Part shown: positions 1 through 7,408 of the stretch, in pieces
How positions within the stretch are numbered: position 1 is the stretch's first letter
How the letters are laid out: each line of letters opens with the position of its first letter
NCBI GenBank assembly: GCA_964406575.1
Contig: CAYOSH010000043.1
Span: 1 to 27,496 of the forward strand
Reading direction: 5' to 3'
Length of the DNA stretch: 27,496 nucleotides
DNA from: WTAW01 sp964406575
GTDB taxonomy: Bacteria; Acidobacteriota; Aminicenantia; Aminicenantales; Aminicenantaceae
Notes under the pieces: model-generated
Told to the model about the DNA's origin: nothing
Database searches by the model: none
The model's input: only the letters and a program-made list of their open reading frames with translations
Program-made: the position numbers and the translations under genes

Positions 1-76
1 TGAACGGTGTCCTGAGGATCTTGCCTTTTATCCTCCTCGCTGCGTCCAATATATCCTGGTGTGTTGGGAGCATCAT
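1..76 (-). CDS. Threonine ammonia-lyase-like enzyme, N-terminal fragment (cut by window edge)
   Basis: This is a partial minus-strand gene whose start lies at 76 and which runs off the left edge. The 25 visible codons read MMLPTHQDILDAARRIKGKI and continue LRTPF. The pattern DI-x-x-AA-x-RI-x-G-x-I-x-RTP is the usual beginning of PLP-dependent threonine/serine ammonia-lyases (IlvA/TdcB, fold type II), which deaminate threonine to 2-oxobutyrate. A strong Shine-Dalgarno sequence AAGGAGG (complement of 85-91) lies 8 nt before the first ATG. A second ATG follows directly at 73. The catalytic lysine lies outside the window, so the family call rests on a short but characteristic N-terminus. A racemase or another fold-type-II lyase is possible. 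Confidence 0.6.
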   Translation of the reverse strand, partial: MMLPTHQDILDAARRIKGKILRTPF

Positions 77-91
77 AGAAATAGCCTCCTT

Positions 92-479
92 ACATTTACA
101 GGAAACATATCAAACCATAAATGATGCTGTCAATTAGAAGAGAGTAGCTGTACTCAAGGCCGGAGGAGAAGTCTATCCAATATCGGTCGAGCTGCCTCTC
201 ATGAGTAACTTTCTTCCTTTCCCATCCTGTTGACCGCAGCATTTGCAGCGGGATATGTCTATTTCACAACGTCAGCAGGTGAAAATTGAGGTGAAGTAGC
301 TTATATGACCGCGGCCTCCCGGTGAAAAATTGACGGCTGAGCCGGAAGAATGGGATAAAATAGGCCGTTCTCATCAAAAATGATCATAAATCAATCAATA
401 AGCTCTTGAAAATAGGCCAATATGGGACACAATAATATATTTCAAATTAATCGCGTGTTTAGAGGGAAACATCTATCTA
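92..479. other. Intergenic stretch, no supportable gene
   Basis: No reading frame here has both a plausible start site and recognisable protein character. Short open fragments exist around 140-290, for example a frame with an Ala/Gly/Tyr-rich hydrophobic stretch near 230-285, but each is bounded by stops and none has a ribosome binding site. They may be decayed remains of a gene. The right-hand part becomes AT-rich and leads into the Fic promoter region. Confidence 0.5.
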
Positions 480-581
480 TTAAATATAAAGTTTAATATA
501 ACGATGACAAAAGCCTTATGTTAAATTTAGACTTGAATATAAAATTAAAATCGTGTTATATTAAATCTAGAATTTAATATG
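480..581 (+). promoter_or_regulatory. Three tandem operator-like palindromes over the Fic promoter
   Basis: Three related 21-bp AT-rich palindromes start at 480, 521 and 561, spaced 41 and 40 bp (about four helical turns). The third has perfect 7-bp arms ATTAAAT / ATTTAAT around CTAGA; the other two are degenerate versions of the same pattern. A candidate promoter sits among them: -35 TTGAAT at 533-538, an 18-bp spacer, and -10 TATATT at 557-562. Copy two therefore covers the -35, and copy three touches the -10, the predicted transcription start and the ATG at 579. The arrangement is that of a repressor operator array. The obvious candidate regulator is the winged-helix domain of the Fic protein encoded directly downstream (inference). 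Confidence 0.6.
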
Positions 582-1736
582 GATCAGAAGATGACAAAAA
601 ATCCTAACAGGGCAGGAACCTACATCCAACAACGTCTTGGATACAAAGCTTTTATTCCTAACTCTTTGCCTCCTAAACCTCAAGTGAACATGGATGAGAA
701 ACTATACTCGGCTCTTTCTCAAGCGGATCGAGCACTCGGACGTCTCGATGGTTCGATACAAACTCTTCCGGCGCCCGATCTTTTTATCCTGATGTATGTT
801 AGAAAGGAGGCAGTTTTATCGAGTCAAATAGAAGGAACACAGAGCTCTCTCGATGATCTTCTTGAAGCAGAGGCTCAGGTGTTCAGAGCGAAAAGACCTC
901 GCGATGTCGATGAAGTTATCAACTATGTCCATGCCATGAATCATGGGCTCGCCCGTCTCCAAGACTTACCTGTATCTGTCAGGCTTATTCGTGAAATCCA
1001 TAAGATGCTGCTTTCCGGGGTACGCGGACAGGAACGTCAACCTGGCGAATTGCGACAATCACAAAACTGGATTGGACCGGCTGGAGGGACATTATCTACT
1101 GCCGTGTTTGTTCCACCTCCCCCTGATGAAGTCCCGAAGGCGATGTCTGATCTAGAGCGATTTCTTCACACCGATAAAACCATACCAATTCTTGTGAAAA
1201 TTGGATTAGTTCATGCTCAGTTTGAGACGATTCATCCATTTCTTGACGGAAATGGTCGTGTAGGGAGATTGCTCATCGCCTTTTTATTATGTGAACGAAA
1301 TATTTTGCAAAAGCCCGTTCTCTACATTTCTCACTATTTCAGACAGCATCGTCAAAGATATTATGAGAAGTTGCAAGCCATAAGAGATTCTGGAGACTGG
1401 GAAAGCTGGCTTGTTTTTTTTCTGACTGCCGTTACTGAGGTAGCTCATGAAGCTACTGATACGGCTAGACAAATAGTGGAATTAAGGGAACGCGATAGAG
1501 CGCATGTGACGGAAAGTTTTGGACGGGCGACAGCAAACGGCCTGAGAGTGCTCGAATCATTGTACTCCCGTCCAATAATATCGGTGAACAATATCGTGGA
1601 GCTTACACAGGTCAGTTTCATGGCAGCGAATAATCTTATGAATCGTTTCGTTGAATCGGAAATACTACAGGAAATCACTGGTTATTCAAGAAATCGCGTA
1701 TTTCGTTACTCATCATATGTCGATCTATTTGTATAA
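579..1736 (+). CDS. Fic family protein with C-terminal winged-helix domain
   Basis: Fic enzymes usually transfer AMP from ATP to hydroxyl groups of target proteins. The catalytic signature HPFLDGNGRVGR is complete at residues 219-230, with catalytic His219. The N-terminal part carries SSQIEGT (residues 81-87), the inhibitory motif of class II Fic proteins in which Glu85 blocks productive ATP binding; this predicts a self-inhibited enzyme. Residues of about 315-385 look like a winged helix-turn-helix, as in SoFic/BtFic-type proteins. The length of 385 aa is normal for that class. No Shine-Dalgarno sequence precedes the ATG, and the predicted leader is only about 10 nt. There is no antitoxin gene beside it, which fits a class II protein carrying its own inhibitor. 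The targets are unknown. Confidence 0.93.
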   Translation: MDQKMTKNPNRAGTYIQQRLGYKAFIPNSLPPKPQVNMDEKLYSALSQADRALGRLDGSIQTLPAPDLFILMYVRKEAVLSSQIEGTQSSLDDLLEAEAQVFRAKRPRDVDEVINYVHAMNHGLARLQDLPVSVRLIREIHKMLLSGVRGQERQPGELRQSQNWIGPAGGTLSTAVFVPPPPDEVPKAMSDLERFLHTDKTIPILVKIGLVHAQFETIHPFLDGNGRVGRLLIAFLLCERNILQKPVLYISHYFRQHRQRYYEKLQAIRDSGDWESWLVFFLTAVTEVAHEATDTARQIVELRERDRAHVTESFGRATANGLRVLESLYSRPIISVNNIVELTQVSFMAANNLMNRFVESEILQEITGYSRNRVFRYSSYVDLFV

Positions 1737-1928
1737 AAATACTCGATAGTAGAAATGCTATCACTCATATTAAAGAAGAAGTGATTTTCTCTCATCTGAG
1801 GCTTTCAAGATGTTTTGTTTGAGAAAGCGTCCAAAAAAATGTTGCCCTTCTAATCTTTGCTACGCTGGAAAAAATCCCCCAAAAATGGTACATTCGTTAG
1901 GTTCGAATCGGACAAAATCTCAAAGTGT

Positions 1929-2004
1929 GGGCGGTTAGCTCAGTTGGGAGAGCGCGGCGTTCGCAATGCTGAGGTCGGGGGTTCGAGTCCCCTACCGTCC
2001 ACCA
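1929..2004 (+). tRNA. tRNA-Ala (anticodon CGC)
   Basis: A full 76-nt cloverleaf can be folded by eye. It has a 7-bp acceptor stem (GGGCGGT with ACCGTCC), a 4-bp D stem GCTC/GAGC, a 5-bp anticodon stem with loop TTCGCAA, a 5-nt variable loop, a T arm GGGGG-TTCGAGT-CCCCT, and an encoded CCA end. The anticodon CGC reads GCG. The third acceptor pair is G:U and the discriminator base is A, the known identity elements of alanine tRNA. Its 3' end is only 18 bp from the next start codon, so it is probably co-transcribed with the permease gene. Confidence 0.97.
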
Positions 2005-2022
2005 ATTTTTTATAGGTATCAA

Positions 2023-2739
2023 ATGATAGACAGCCAAATTTGGGTCATCGCAGGGACGGCGGCTTCCATTGGCTTTGTCCATACCGTGCTGGGACCCGAT
2101 CATTATCTTCCCTTCATCGTTATGAGCCGCGCGCGGCAGTGGACATTAGCCAAGACACTTTTTATCTCTTTCCTGTGCGGCCTGGGCCATGTATCGAGTT
2201 CCATTGTCCTTGGATTTGTCGGAATAGCATTGGGAACAGCGGTTTTTAAGTTGGAGGCGATAGAATCTATCCGGGGGGGTGCGGCGGCATGGCTCCTTAT
2301 CGGTTTTGGTTTTGCCTATTTTATCTGGGGATTGCACAGAGCTATCAGGAAAAAGCCCCATAAGCATGTCCATTTCCATGGCAAAGGTGACGTACATGAA
2401 CACGTTCACACCCACGAATCCGCTCATACCCATGTGCATGACCAGAAAAAGCAAGCCAATATCACACCCTGGATCCTTTTTGCCATATTTGTGTTCGGAC
2501 CCTGCGAGCCTCTGATCCCGTTGGTCATGTATCCCGCCGCCAAACACAATACAACCGGAGTGGTCGTCGTCGCTCTCACATTCGGGATCATCACAATTCT
2601 CACGATGCTCACCATTATTGCCTTCGCTTCCTATGGCGTGAGTTTTGTTCGATTGGGAAAGCTGGAGAAATATGCGCATGCATTGGCTGGTGCTATGATC
2701 TTTATCTCCGGCCTCAGCGTTCAATTTCTCGGGCTCTAA
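2023..2739 (+). CDS. UreH/TauE-like membrane permease with His-rich loop (probable Ni/Co-type transporter)
   Basis: A 238-aa integral membrane protein with about six hydrophobic segments. The first segment contains GFVHTVLGPDHYLPF, resembling the His/Asp-containing first helix of the nickel/cobalt and UreH-like permeases. Between segments three and four lies a loop with roughly fifteen histidines (HKHVHFHGKGDVHEHVHTH and onward), a typical metal-binding feature of such transporters. Metal transport is inferred from these motifs, and the direction of transport cannot be read. The frame stays open back into the tRNA gene, but the ATG at 2023 is the sensible start, with a weak AGGT 5 nt upstream. 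The gene appears to share a transcript with the tRNA-Ala before it. Confidence 0.8.
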   Translation: MIDSQIWVIAGTAASIGFVHTVLGPDHYLPFIVMSRARQWTLAKTLFISFLCGLGHVSSSIVLGFVGIALGTAVFKLEAIESIRGGAAAWLLIGFGFAYFIWGLHRAIRKKPHKHVHFHGKGDVHEHVHTHESAHTHVHDQKKQANITPWILFAIFVFGPCEPLIPLVMYPAAKHNTTGVVVVALTFGIITILTMLTIIAFASYGVSFVRLGKLEKYAHALAGAMIFISGLSVQFLGL

Positions 2740-2856
2740 AAAATCCACGCCAGTTCTCGATAAAAAACACTCTTTTTAGAGGATTATTCTGATAATGTTT
2801 AATTTTTTATCAAAAGATTAAGATTGCATTGATTCCTGTTATTTTTTATTATCCAT

Positions 2857-3360
2857 ATGAGGGGACTCGTGAAATTTGTCGTCGATTGTATGCTTGGAAA
2901 GCTTGCCAAATGGTTGAAAATTCTCGGGTTTGATGCTGTCTTCTTCAGCAAGATTGAAGACGATGCACTTCTCGAGATCGCTATAAAAGAAGGCCGGACT
3001 CTCCTGACAAGGGATACAGGACTGATCGCGAGAGCCAAGAGAACACCTTCTCTTCTCATCGCAAGTGAAGAATGGCGGGAGCAGACGGAGCAGGTTTTGG
3101 ATGAGTTCGATCTCTGGAAGGATGTGAATCCGAACTCGCGCTGTATCGAGTGCAACGTCGTGCTCAGAGACCTGTCGCGAGAAAAAGCTAAAAACCTCGT
3201 CACGCCATTTGTCTTTGAAAATGCAGACACATTCGCTCTCTGTCCGGATTGCGGACGCGTGTTCTGGAGGGGAACGCATCTCAAAGACATGGAAAACAAA
3301 ATCAACTGTATTTTAAAAAGCAGAAAAATCCCTTTTATTGAATGGGAAAACGGTGTATAG
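2857..3360 (+). CDS. Mut7-C RNase domain protein (DUF82) with zinc ribbon
   Basis: The protein matches the Mut7-C family: a PIN-like N-terminal domain (FVVDCMLGKLAKWLKILGFD, then LLTRDTGL with acidic residues expected to bind metal) and a C-terminal zinc ribbon formed by CIEC and CPDC. Family members are thought to be RNases or nucleic-acid-binding proteins; the substrate is unknown. At 167 aa it is full length. The ATG at 2857 has no Shine-Dalgarno sequence. The in-frame GTG at 2869 has GAGGGG four nt upstream and would give the usual family start MKFVVD, so it may be the true start. It stands alone, with no obvious operon partner. Confidence 0.88.
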   Translation: MRGLVKFVVDCMLGKLAKWLKILGFDAVFFSKIEDDALLEIAIKEGRTLLTRDTGLIARAKRTPSLLIASEEWREQTEQVLDEFDLWKDVNPNSRCIECNVVLRDLSREKAKNLVTPFVFENADTFALCPDCGRVFWRGTHLKDMENKINCILKSRKIPFIEWENGV

Positions 3361-3478
3361 AGAATTCAGATAAGGGAGCTGGAATGGAAGAAAGGGACCG
3401 GGGTGATGCTCATGATGGTCAGCGCAACCAGCACGGCTGTTGCCTGCCAGGAAGCGTAAGAGAAATAAGGAGGTAAAC

Positions 3479-3841
3479 ATGGAAAAGCATGTCAAATTGA
3501 TCTCGGTCATGTGGATTGTCTACGGCGGTCTGGGCCTTCTTTGGGCGTTTATCGTTTTTGCGACGCTCATCGGAGTCTCGTTTATTCCCGACATCAGCGA
3601 GGAAGCGATATACATCCTCCGCAGCGTTGGTGTATTTGTCAGTGTGATCATCGGGATATTTGCACTGCCTGAGGTCATCGGCGGCATCGGGCTGCTCAAG
3701 AAGAAAGAGTGGGCGCGAATTCTCGTCCTGGTCCTCTGTTTTCTCAACCTGATTGCTATTCCTCTGGGAACTGCCCTGAGCATCTATTCCTTTATCATCC
3801 TGTTCAAGGACGAAACGGTTGCGCTCTTTAAGGCCAAATAG
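3479..3841 (+). CDS. Small four-helix membrane protein of unknown function
   Basis: A 120-aa protein made almost entirely of hydrophobic segments (about residues 7-32, 44-75 and 80-110), separated by short charged turns such as LKKKEWAR. It looks like a polytopic inner-membrane protein with three or four helices, and no catalytic motif is visible. The start at 3479 is supported by a perfect AAGGAGGT at 3467-3474. The longer frame to 3440 adds a basic, implausible leader. I do not recognise a specific family beyond general DUF-type small membrane proteins. Confidence 0.8.
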   Translation: MEKHVKLISVMWIVYGGLGLLWAFIVFATLIGVSFIPDISEEAIYILRSVGVFVSVIIGIFALPEVIGGIGLLKKKEWARILVLVLCFLNLIAIPLGTALSIYSFIILFKDETVALFKAK

Positions 3842-3909
3842 CCATATTGGACAAAATTTTTCCGGCTTTGCTATTTTATATCGTATGTCGTAATTTCTGA
3901 AAAATGAAT

Positions 3910-3954
3910 GTAGGGTCAGCTCCCCGAGCGGACCGTTTGAGAAACGGTTCCTAT
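3910..3954 (-). repeat. 45-nt structured dispersed repeat, copy A (minus orientation)
   Basis: Read on the minus strand, this aligns over its full 45 nt with the copies at 5242 and 17458. Shared landmarks are a TAGG start, the hairpin ACCGTTT-CTC-AAACGGT, the block CTCGGGGAGC, and the end GACCCTAC. The elements look like REP/BIME-type intergenic repeats. No transposase is present in the window. Confidence 0.8.
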
Positions 3955-4026
3955 ATAAACGGAGATTGGAGAACAAATTCCTAGTGTAGGATCCATTAAT
4001 CGGATTGATTGAGAGATAATGTGATG

Positions 4027-4062
4027 GCGGGTCCGTTCCCCGAACGGACCGTTTAGGAGACC
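4027..4062 (-). repeat. Dispersed repeat copy B, truncated, joined to the next gene's ribosome binding site
   Basis: This copy has the same orientation as copy A but keeps only about 36 nt. It contains a 9-bp perfect hairpin GGTCCGTTC-CCC-GAACGGACC at 4030-4050. Its far end, where the family reads TTTGGGAAACGG, has become TTTAGGAGACC. The AGGAG so formed sits 6 nt before the ATG at 4066 and serves as the Shine-Dalgarno sequence of the lipoprotein gene. Confidence 0.7.
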
Positions 4063-4065
4063 AAT

Positions 4066-5199
4066 ATGAAAAAACGGCTTTCATCCCTTTCAGCCATATT
4101 TCTTGTTTTAAGCACTTTTTTTATGTCTTGTGCTCCCCAAAAATCCAAAGAGAGGACCGATATGAAGAGTATCGTTGAGACCTTGAATAAAGAGAATATT
4201 CAGCATTATGTGTTCACAAACAACCAGGGCAACGCCTTTGTCGTGGTGCCCAAATTCGGTGCCAGGATCCTGGCTGTTTCCGTTGGGGGCGAGAATTTGT
4301 TCTGGACCCACCCTGACGTCCTCTCTGGCCAGGGCGGGCAGCGTTCCTGGGTATCGCCAGAAGGAGGAGACAAGGGATTTCTCTTCAACCCCGATTGGAC
4401 GGGAAACAGGGATTTTTCCAAAATGGATCCCGGAAATTACGAGGTCGTCTATTTCAATGAAAACAAGAACCTGGAGCTTCAGAATTCCTTCAAGACAACC
4501 TCCAATGACCGGAAAGAAGACTATGACCTCACCCTGACACGTGAGATGGCCATAATGGTGGATCCACTTACAGGCAGTCCTGATTTTCAGGGTCTTGATT
4601 ACGAATACTTGGGAATAAATTTTGTCCATAAACTGAGAAACAACTCTGAAAAGATGCTTGATAGAATTTTGGCTCTTTGGTGTTTGATTCAGGTTCCACC
4701 GAAGGGGACGATGATTGTCCCGGTGGAAGAAGTCATGGCTGAAGCCTGGCGTGGCAATTATTTTGAGCCTGTTCCTGAGGACTATGTGAAAGCCAATGCG
4801 GATTCTTTTTCTTATTTCATTCATGGCAGCCGCCGCTATAAAGTGGGTATCCGGCCCGAATCATCAAAAGGAATAATCAGCTATATTTTTGACACAGATA
4901 AGAAACGAGCCTCCTTGGTGTTTATGATCTTTCCTGTAAAGCAAGATGTCAGGTATGTGGACAGGCCCAAGATAGAGCAGGAAACAAACGGAGATACCAT
5001 CCAGATCTACAGCCACCTCGGGAAGGGTCCACTGGCATTCGGAGAGTTGGAGTGTCACTCCTGGGGATTGGATCTCCGGGCGGGCGGTGAGCGGGGATTT
5101 CCGATCATGATCCACATGTATAGAGCACCTTTAGATGTGTTGAAAAAAATCGGGAATGAGCTCATATGTCCAGGATTTGATCAGGCCTATATTTTTTAA
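4066..5199 (+). CDS. Exported lipoprotein, probable galactose-mutarotase-like (DUF6786-type) protein
   Basis: A 377-aa protein. The N-terminus (MKKRLSSLSAIFLVLSTFFMSC) is a lipoprotein signal with Cys22 as the predicted lipid site. The body (VVVPKFGARILAVSVGGENLFW, then WVSPEGGDKGFL) resembles aldose-1-epimerase-like beta-sandwich proteins in which a sugar-binding domain is used without known epimerase activity. The catalytic His/Glu pair of true mutarotases is not obvious to me, so carbohydrate binding rather than catalysis is the safer reading. The gene is isolated and is bracketed by oppositely oriented repeats (copies A/B before it, C/C' after it). The start is set by the AGGAG in copy B. 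Confidence 0.65.
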   Translation: MKKRLSSLSAIFLVLSTFFMSCAPQKSKERTDMKSIVETLNKENIQHYVFTNNQGNAFVVVPKFGARILAVSVGGENLFWTHPDVLSGQGGQRSWVSPEGGDKGFLFNPDWTGNRDFSKMDPGNYEVVYFNENKNLELQNSFKTTSNDRKEDYDLTLTREMAIMVDPLTGSPDFQGLDYEYLGINFVHKLRNNSEKMLDRILALWCLIQVPPKGTMIVPVEEVMAEAWRGNYFEPVPEDYVKANADSFSYFIHGSRRYKVGIRPESSKGIISYIFDTDKKRASLVFMIFPVKQDVRYVDRPKIEQETNGDTIQIYSHLGKGPLAFGELECHSWGLDLRAGGERGFPIMIHMYRAPLDVLKKIGNELICPGFDQAYIF

Positions 5200-5241
5200 A
5201 TCACCTGACAAATCGGACTCTCCTTGAGTGCCGCTTTTAAT

Positions 5242-5326
5242 GGTGGGACCGTTTCCCAAACGGTCCGTTCGGGGAGCCAACCCTGCATCGTATCGTGTTC
5301 TGGTCCATTCGGGGAATGAACCCTAC
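5242..5326 (+). repeat. Dispersed repeat copies C (5242-5286) and half-copy C' (5302-5326)
   Basis: Copy C has the perfect hairpin GGACCGTTT-CCC-AAACGGTCC, then CGTTCGGGGAGCC and the end ACCCTGC. It is in plus orientation. Sixteen nt further on, a half-copy keeps only the second part, with its own hairpin CATTC-GGG-GAATG and the end AACCCTAC. Together with copies A and B this puts inverted repeat pairs on both sides of the lipoprotein gene. Confidence 0.8.
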
Positions 5327-5404
5327 ACCAAATGGACATGGCCCTGTGTCTATTGCGGTCATACGATCAACGATTTTGGGATGCTTTGAAATTCTAAAAA
5401 AATC

Positions 5405-5453
5405 TTGATGCTGGGCGATGTGTATGCTATAATATTTCGTTATTTGGCGAAAT
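5405..5453 (+). promoter_or_regulatory. arsR promoter and ArsR-type operator
   Basis: A near-ideal sigma-70 promoter is visible: -35 TTGATG at 5405-5410, a 17-bp spacer, and an extended -10 TGCTATAAT whose TATAAT lies at 5428-5433. It is followed directly by the inverted repeat ATTTCG-N8-CGAAAT at 5434-5453. A dyad overlapping the transcription start is where ArsR/SmtB repressors bind their own promoters, so negative autoregulation of the downstream three-gene operon is likely. Confidence 0.8.
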
Positions 5454-5514
5454 GTAATAATAAATTATAGAGTAACGTCCCCTGAACTGAAGTATGGGGA
5501 TAATGAGGATTCCC

Positions 5515-5853
5515 GTGAAGTCTCAATTGAAGGTATTCAAAGCCTTAAGCGACAAGAACAGGCTGATTATCGTAAAAATGCTGGAGGTCAAACCTATGTG
5601 CGTGTGTGAAATCACCGCCGCCCTTAAGCTTGCCCCTTCCACGGTCTCCAAGCATCTGAGCCTGCTCAATGAGGCCGGACTTATCCAGGATCGCAAAGAG
5701 GGAAAGTGGGTGAATTACTCCCTCGCCCCTTCCCCACCGCCATTTGTCAAAGAGATGATGCGGCTTTTGCGCGGCTCGCATAAGGATGACCCTGAATTGC
5801 TCCCGTACCTGGATAAGGCCAGGGGAGTCGACCGAAAAGATCTTTGTCGCTGA
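5515..5853 (+). CDS. arsR: ArsR/SmtB-family metalloid-responsive repressor
   Basis: A small winged-helix regulator (113 aa from the GTG at 5515). It contains the recognition region CVCEITAALKLAPSTVSKHL and the wing DRKEGKWVNYSL. The CVC motif in front of the recognition helix is the classical As(III)/Sb(III) binding site of ArsR proteins, so it probably leaves DNA when arsenic or a related metalloid binds. The start at GTG 5515 is preferred because TGAGGA lies 5 nt upstream and gives the usual N-terminus MKSQLKVFKALSD. The longer ATG at 5494 lacks a ribosome site. It heads an operon with a permease and a thioredoxin. Confidence 0.92.
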   Translation: MKSQLKVFKALSDKNRLIIVKMLEVKPMCVCEITAALKLAPSTVSKHLSLLNEAGLIQDRKEGKWVNYSLAPSPPPFVKEMMRLLRGSHKDDPELLPYLDKARGVDRKDLCR

Positions 5854-5898
5854 ATTGTGTTGATTTTTTATGGATAATCGCATCCGGAGTTACTGAAT

Positions 5899-7068
5899 AT
5901 GAAAGAATGGAAAATTCTTCTTTTTATTGTCCTCGTGTTCGTGGCAGCCTATTTTCTGCCCGTAGAAAGTGTGCACTTTCAAAATGGATTGGTTGAAGGA
6001 TTCGCTCTTCTTAAGGAGTATGCCCGGCAGCATGTCCTTTTCTGTCTTGTGCCGGCGTTTTTTATCGCCGGAGCGATTTCTGTTTTTGTGAGCAAAGACT
6101 CGATCATCAAATATTTTGGCGCACAGGCGAAAAAAGCCGTGTCTTACAGCATTGCCTCTGTTTCGGGTACGGTGTTGGCCGTGTGTTCCTGCACAGTGCT
6201 TCCGCTGTTTGCGGGGATCTACACGCGCGGTGCCGGAATCGGGCCGGCCACGGCATTTCTATATTCCGGTCCGGCCATCAATGTGCTGGCCATCATCCTG
6301 ACCGCTAAGGTTCTTGGTGCAAAACTTGGCCTGGCAAGGGCTGTTGGAGCTGTTGTCTTTGCTGTCGTCATCGGACTGCTCATGCATTTAATATTCCGTA
6401 AAGAGGAGGCGGGCCGAAAAATCGAAAAAATGGAACTTGCCGAAGGGCAACATGAAGAACGACCTCTCTGGAAAACAGCGCTCTATTTTGCCGCGATGAT
6501 CGGGTTCCTTGTCTTCATCAACTGGGGAAAATCCGAAGAAGCATCGCCGTCTTTCTGGACAGTCGTTTACCAGGTAAAATGGTTTATCGGTGGGAGCCTT
6601 CTATTGAGCGTCGCCTGGATGGTTTGGAGGTGGTTTAAAAAGGAGGAGCGCCAAGAATGGGTGGATTCCACCTGGATCTTTGCCAAACAGATACTGCCCC
6701 TGCTCTTTGCCGGTGTTTTGGTGGCCGGTTTTTTACTCGGTCGTCCGGGGCATGAGGCGTTGATCCCCAACCAATGGGTGGAGCGCCTTGTGGGCGGCAA
6801 CTCTTTTGGGGCCACTCTTTTTGCTTCAGTTGCCGGCGCGCTTATGTACTTTGCCACGCTGACCGAAGTGCCTATCTTGGAGGGCTTATTGGGCGCGGGT
6901 ATGGGCCAGGGCCCAGCCCTGGCACTGCTTCTTGCCGGCCCTGCTCTTTCACTCCCCAGCATGCTCGTCATCCGGAGTATTATCGGAACAAAAAAAACCC
7001 TGGTTTACATCTGTCTGGTTGTTGTTATGGCCACGATCACAGGTCTTATATACGGAAATTTTTTCTAA
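5899..7068 (+). CDS. arsP: ArsP-type permease (DUF318/YraQ family)
   Basis: A 389-aa polytopic membrane protein with two homologous halves. The first half carries the hallmark VCSCTVLPLFAGIYTRGAGI with a double Cys motif, then FLYSGPAINVLAI. The second half repeats the pattern as FATLTEVPILEGLLGAGMGQ and LLAGPALSLPSM. This is the permease family that includes ArsP, an efflux carrier for trivalent organoarsenicals, in which Cys residues in the membrane bind the metalloid. The location downstream of arsR supports efflux of arsenic compounds. The exact substrate (organic arsenical or another thiophilic compound) cannot be read from sequence. Confidence 0.88.
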   Translation: MKEWKILLFIVLVFVAAYFLPVESVHFQNGLVEGFALLKEYARQHVLFCLVPAFFIAGAISVFVSKDSIIKYFGAQAKKAVSYSIASVSGTVLAVCSCTVLPLFAGIYTRGAGIGPATAFLYSGPAINVLAIILTAKVLGAKLGLARAVGAVVFAVVIGLLMHLIFRKEEAGRKIEKMELAEGQHEERPLWKTALYFAAMIGFLVFINWGKSEEASPSFWTVVYQVKWFIGGSLLLSVAWMVWRWFKKEERQEWVDSTWIFAKQILPLLFAGVLVAGFLLGRPGHEALIPNQWVERLVGGNSFGATLFASVAGALMYFATLTEVPILEGLLGAGMGQGPALALLLAGPALSLPSMLVIRSIIGTKKTLVYICLVVVMATITGLIYGNFF

Positions 7069-7151
7069 GCTGAATCATCCATAAAAAATGTCATTGCTGC
7101 AAAAAATTAAAGATCACACACAGTCATGATATGAGAGAAAGGAGGACAGTG

Positions 7152-7400
7152 ATGGAAATAAGGATTCTCGGGACGGGATGTCCACGGTGTCACGAACTGG
7201 AAAAACGTACGATCAATGCACTGGCAGAGCTCAATGTGGGCGCCGATGTGCAAAAAGTTAAAGACATCAAAGAGATTTCCAGGTATGGTGTCTTTGCGAC
7301 TCCAGGCCTTGTGATCAATAAGAAGGTCAAATCTTCAGGGCGTGTGCCGCCTTCTGACGAGATCAAAAAATGGATCAGTGAAGAACTTCCGACGGAATAA
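7152..7400 (+). CDS. Small thioredoxin-like redox protein (Thioredoxin_3 type)
   Basis: An 82-aa protein starting MEIRILGTGCPRCHELEKRT, with the redox motif CPRC near the N-terminus and the cis-Pro loop region VFATPGLVINKK. It matches the small redox-active disulfide proteins that often travel with ArsP/DUF318 permeases and ArsR regulators. The start at 7152 is supported by AAAGGAGGA 5 nt upstream. It may keep the permease cysteines or the substrate reduced (inference). The stop codon is only 8 bp from the stop of the convergent gene at 7409. Confidence 0.88.
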   Translation: MEIRILGTGCPRCHELEKRTINALAELNVGADVQKVKDIKEISRYGVFATPGLVINKKVKSSGRVPPSDEIKKWISEELPTE

Positions 7401-7408
7401 ATAGAATA

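Noticed and set aside
431..451. A possible fourth Fic operator-like palindrome one period further upstream.
   Set aside because: Too few matches to the arms of the other three copies; the region is simply AT-rich.
3384..3476. A 30-codon reading frame with AGGGAG 5 nt before its ATG, ending inside the ribosome site of the small membrane protein gene; an overlapping frame also extends the Mut7-C gene past its stop.
   Set aside because: Short length, unusual composition (two Cys, many Arg/Gly), no recognised family. A chance open frame this short is expected.
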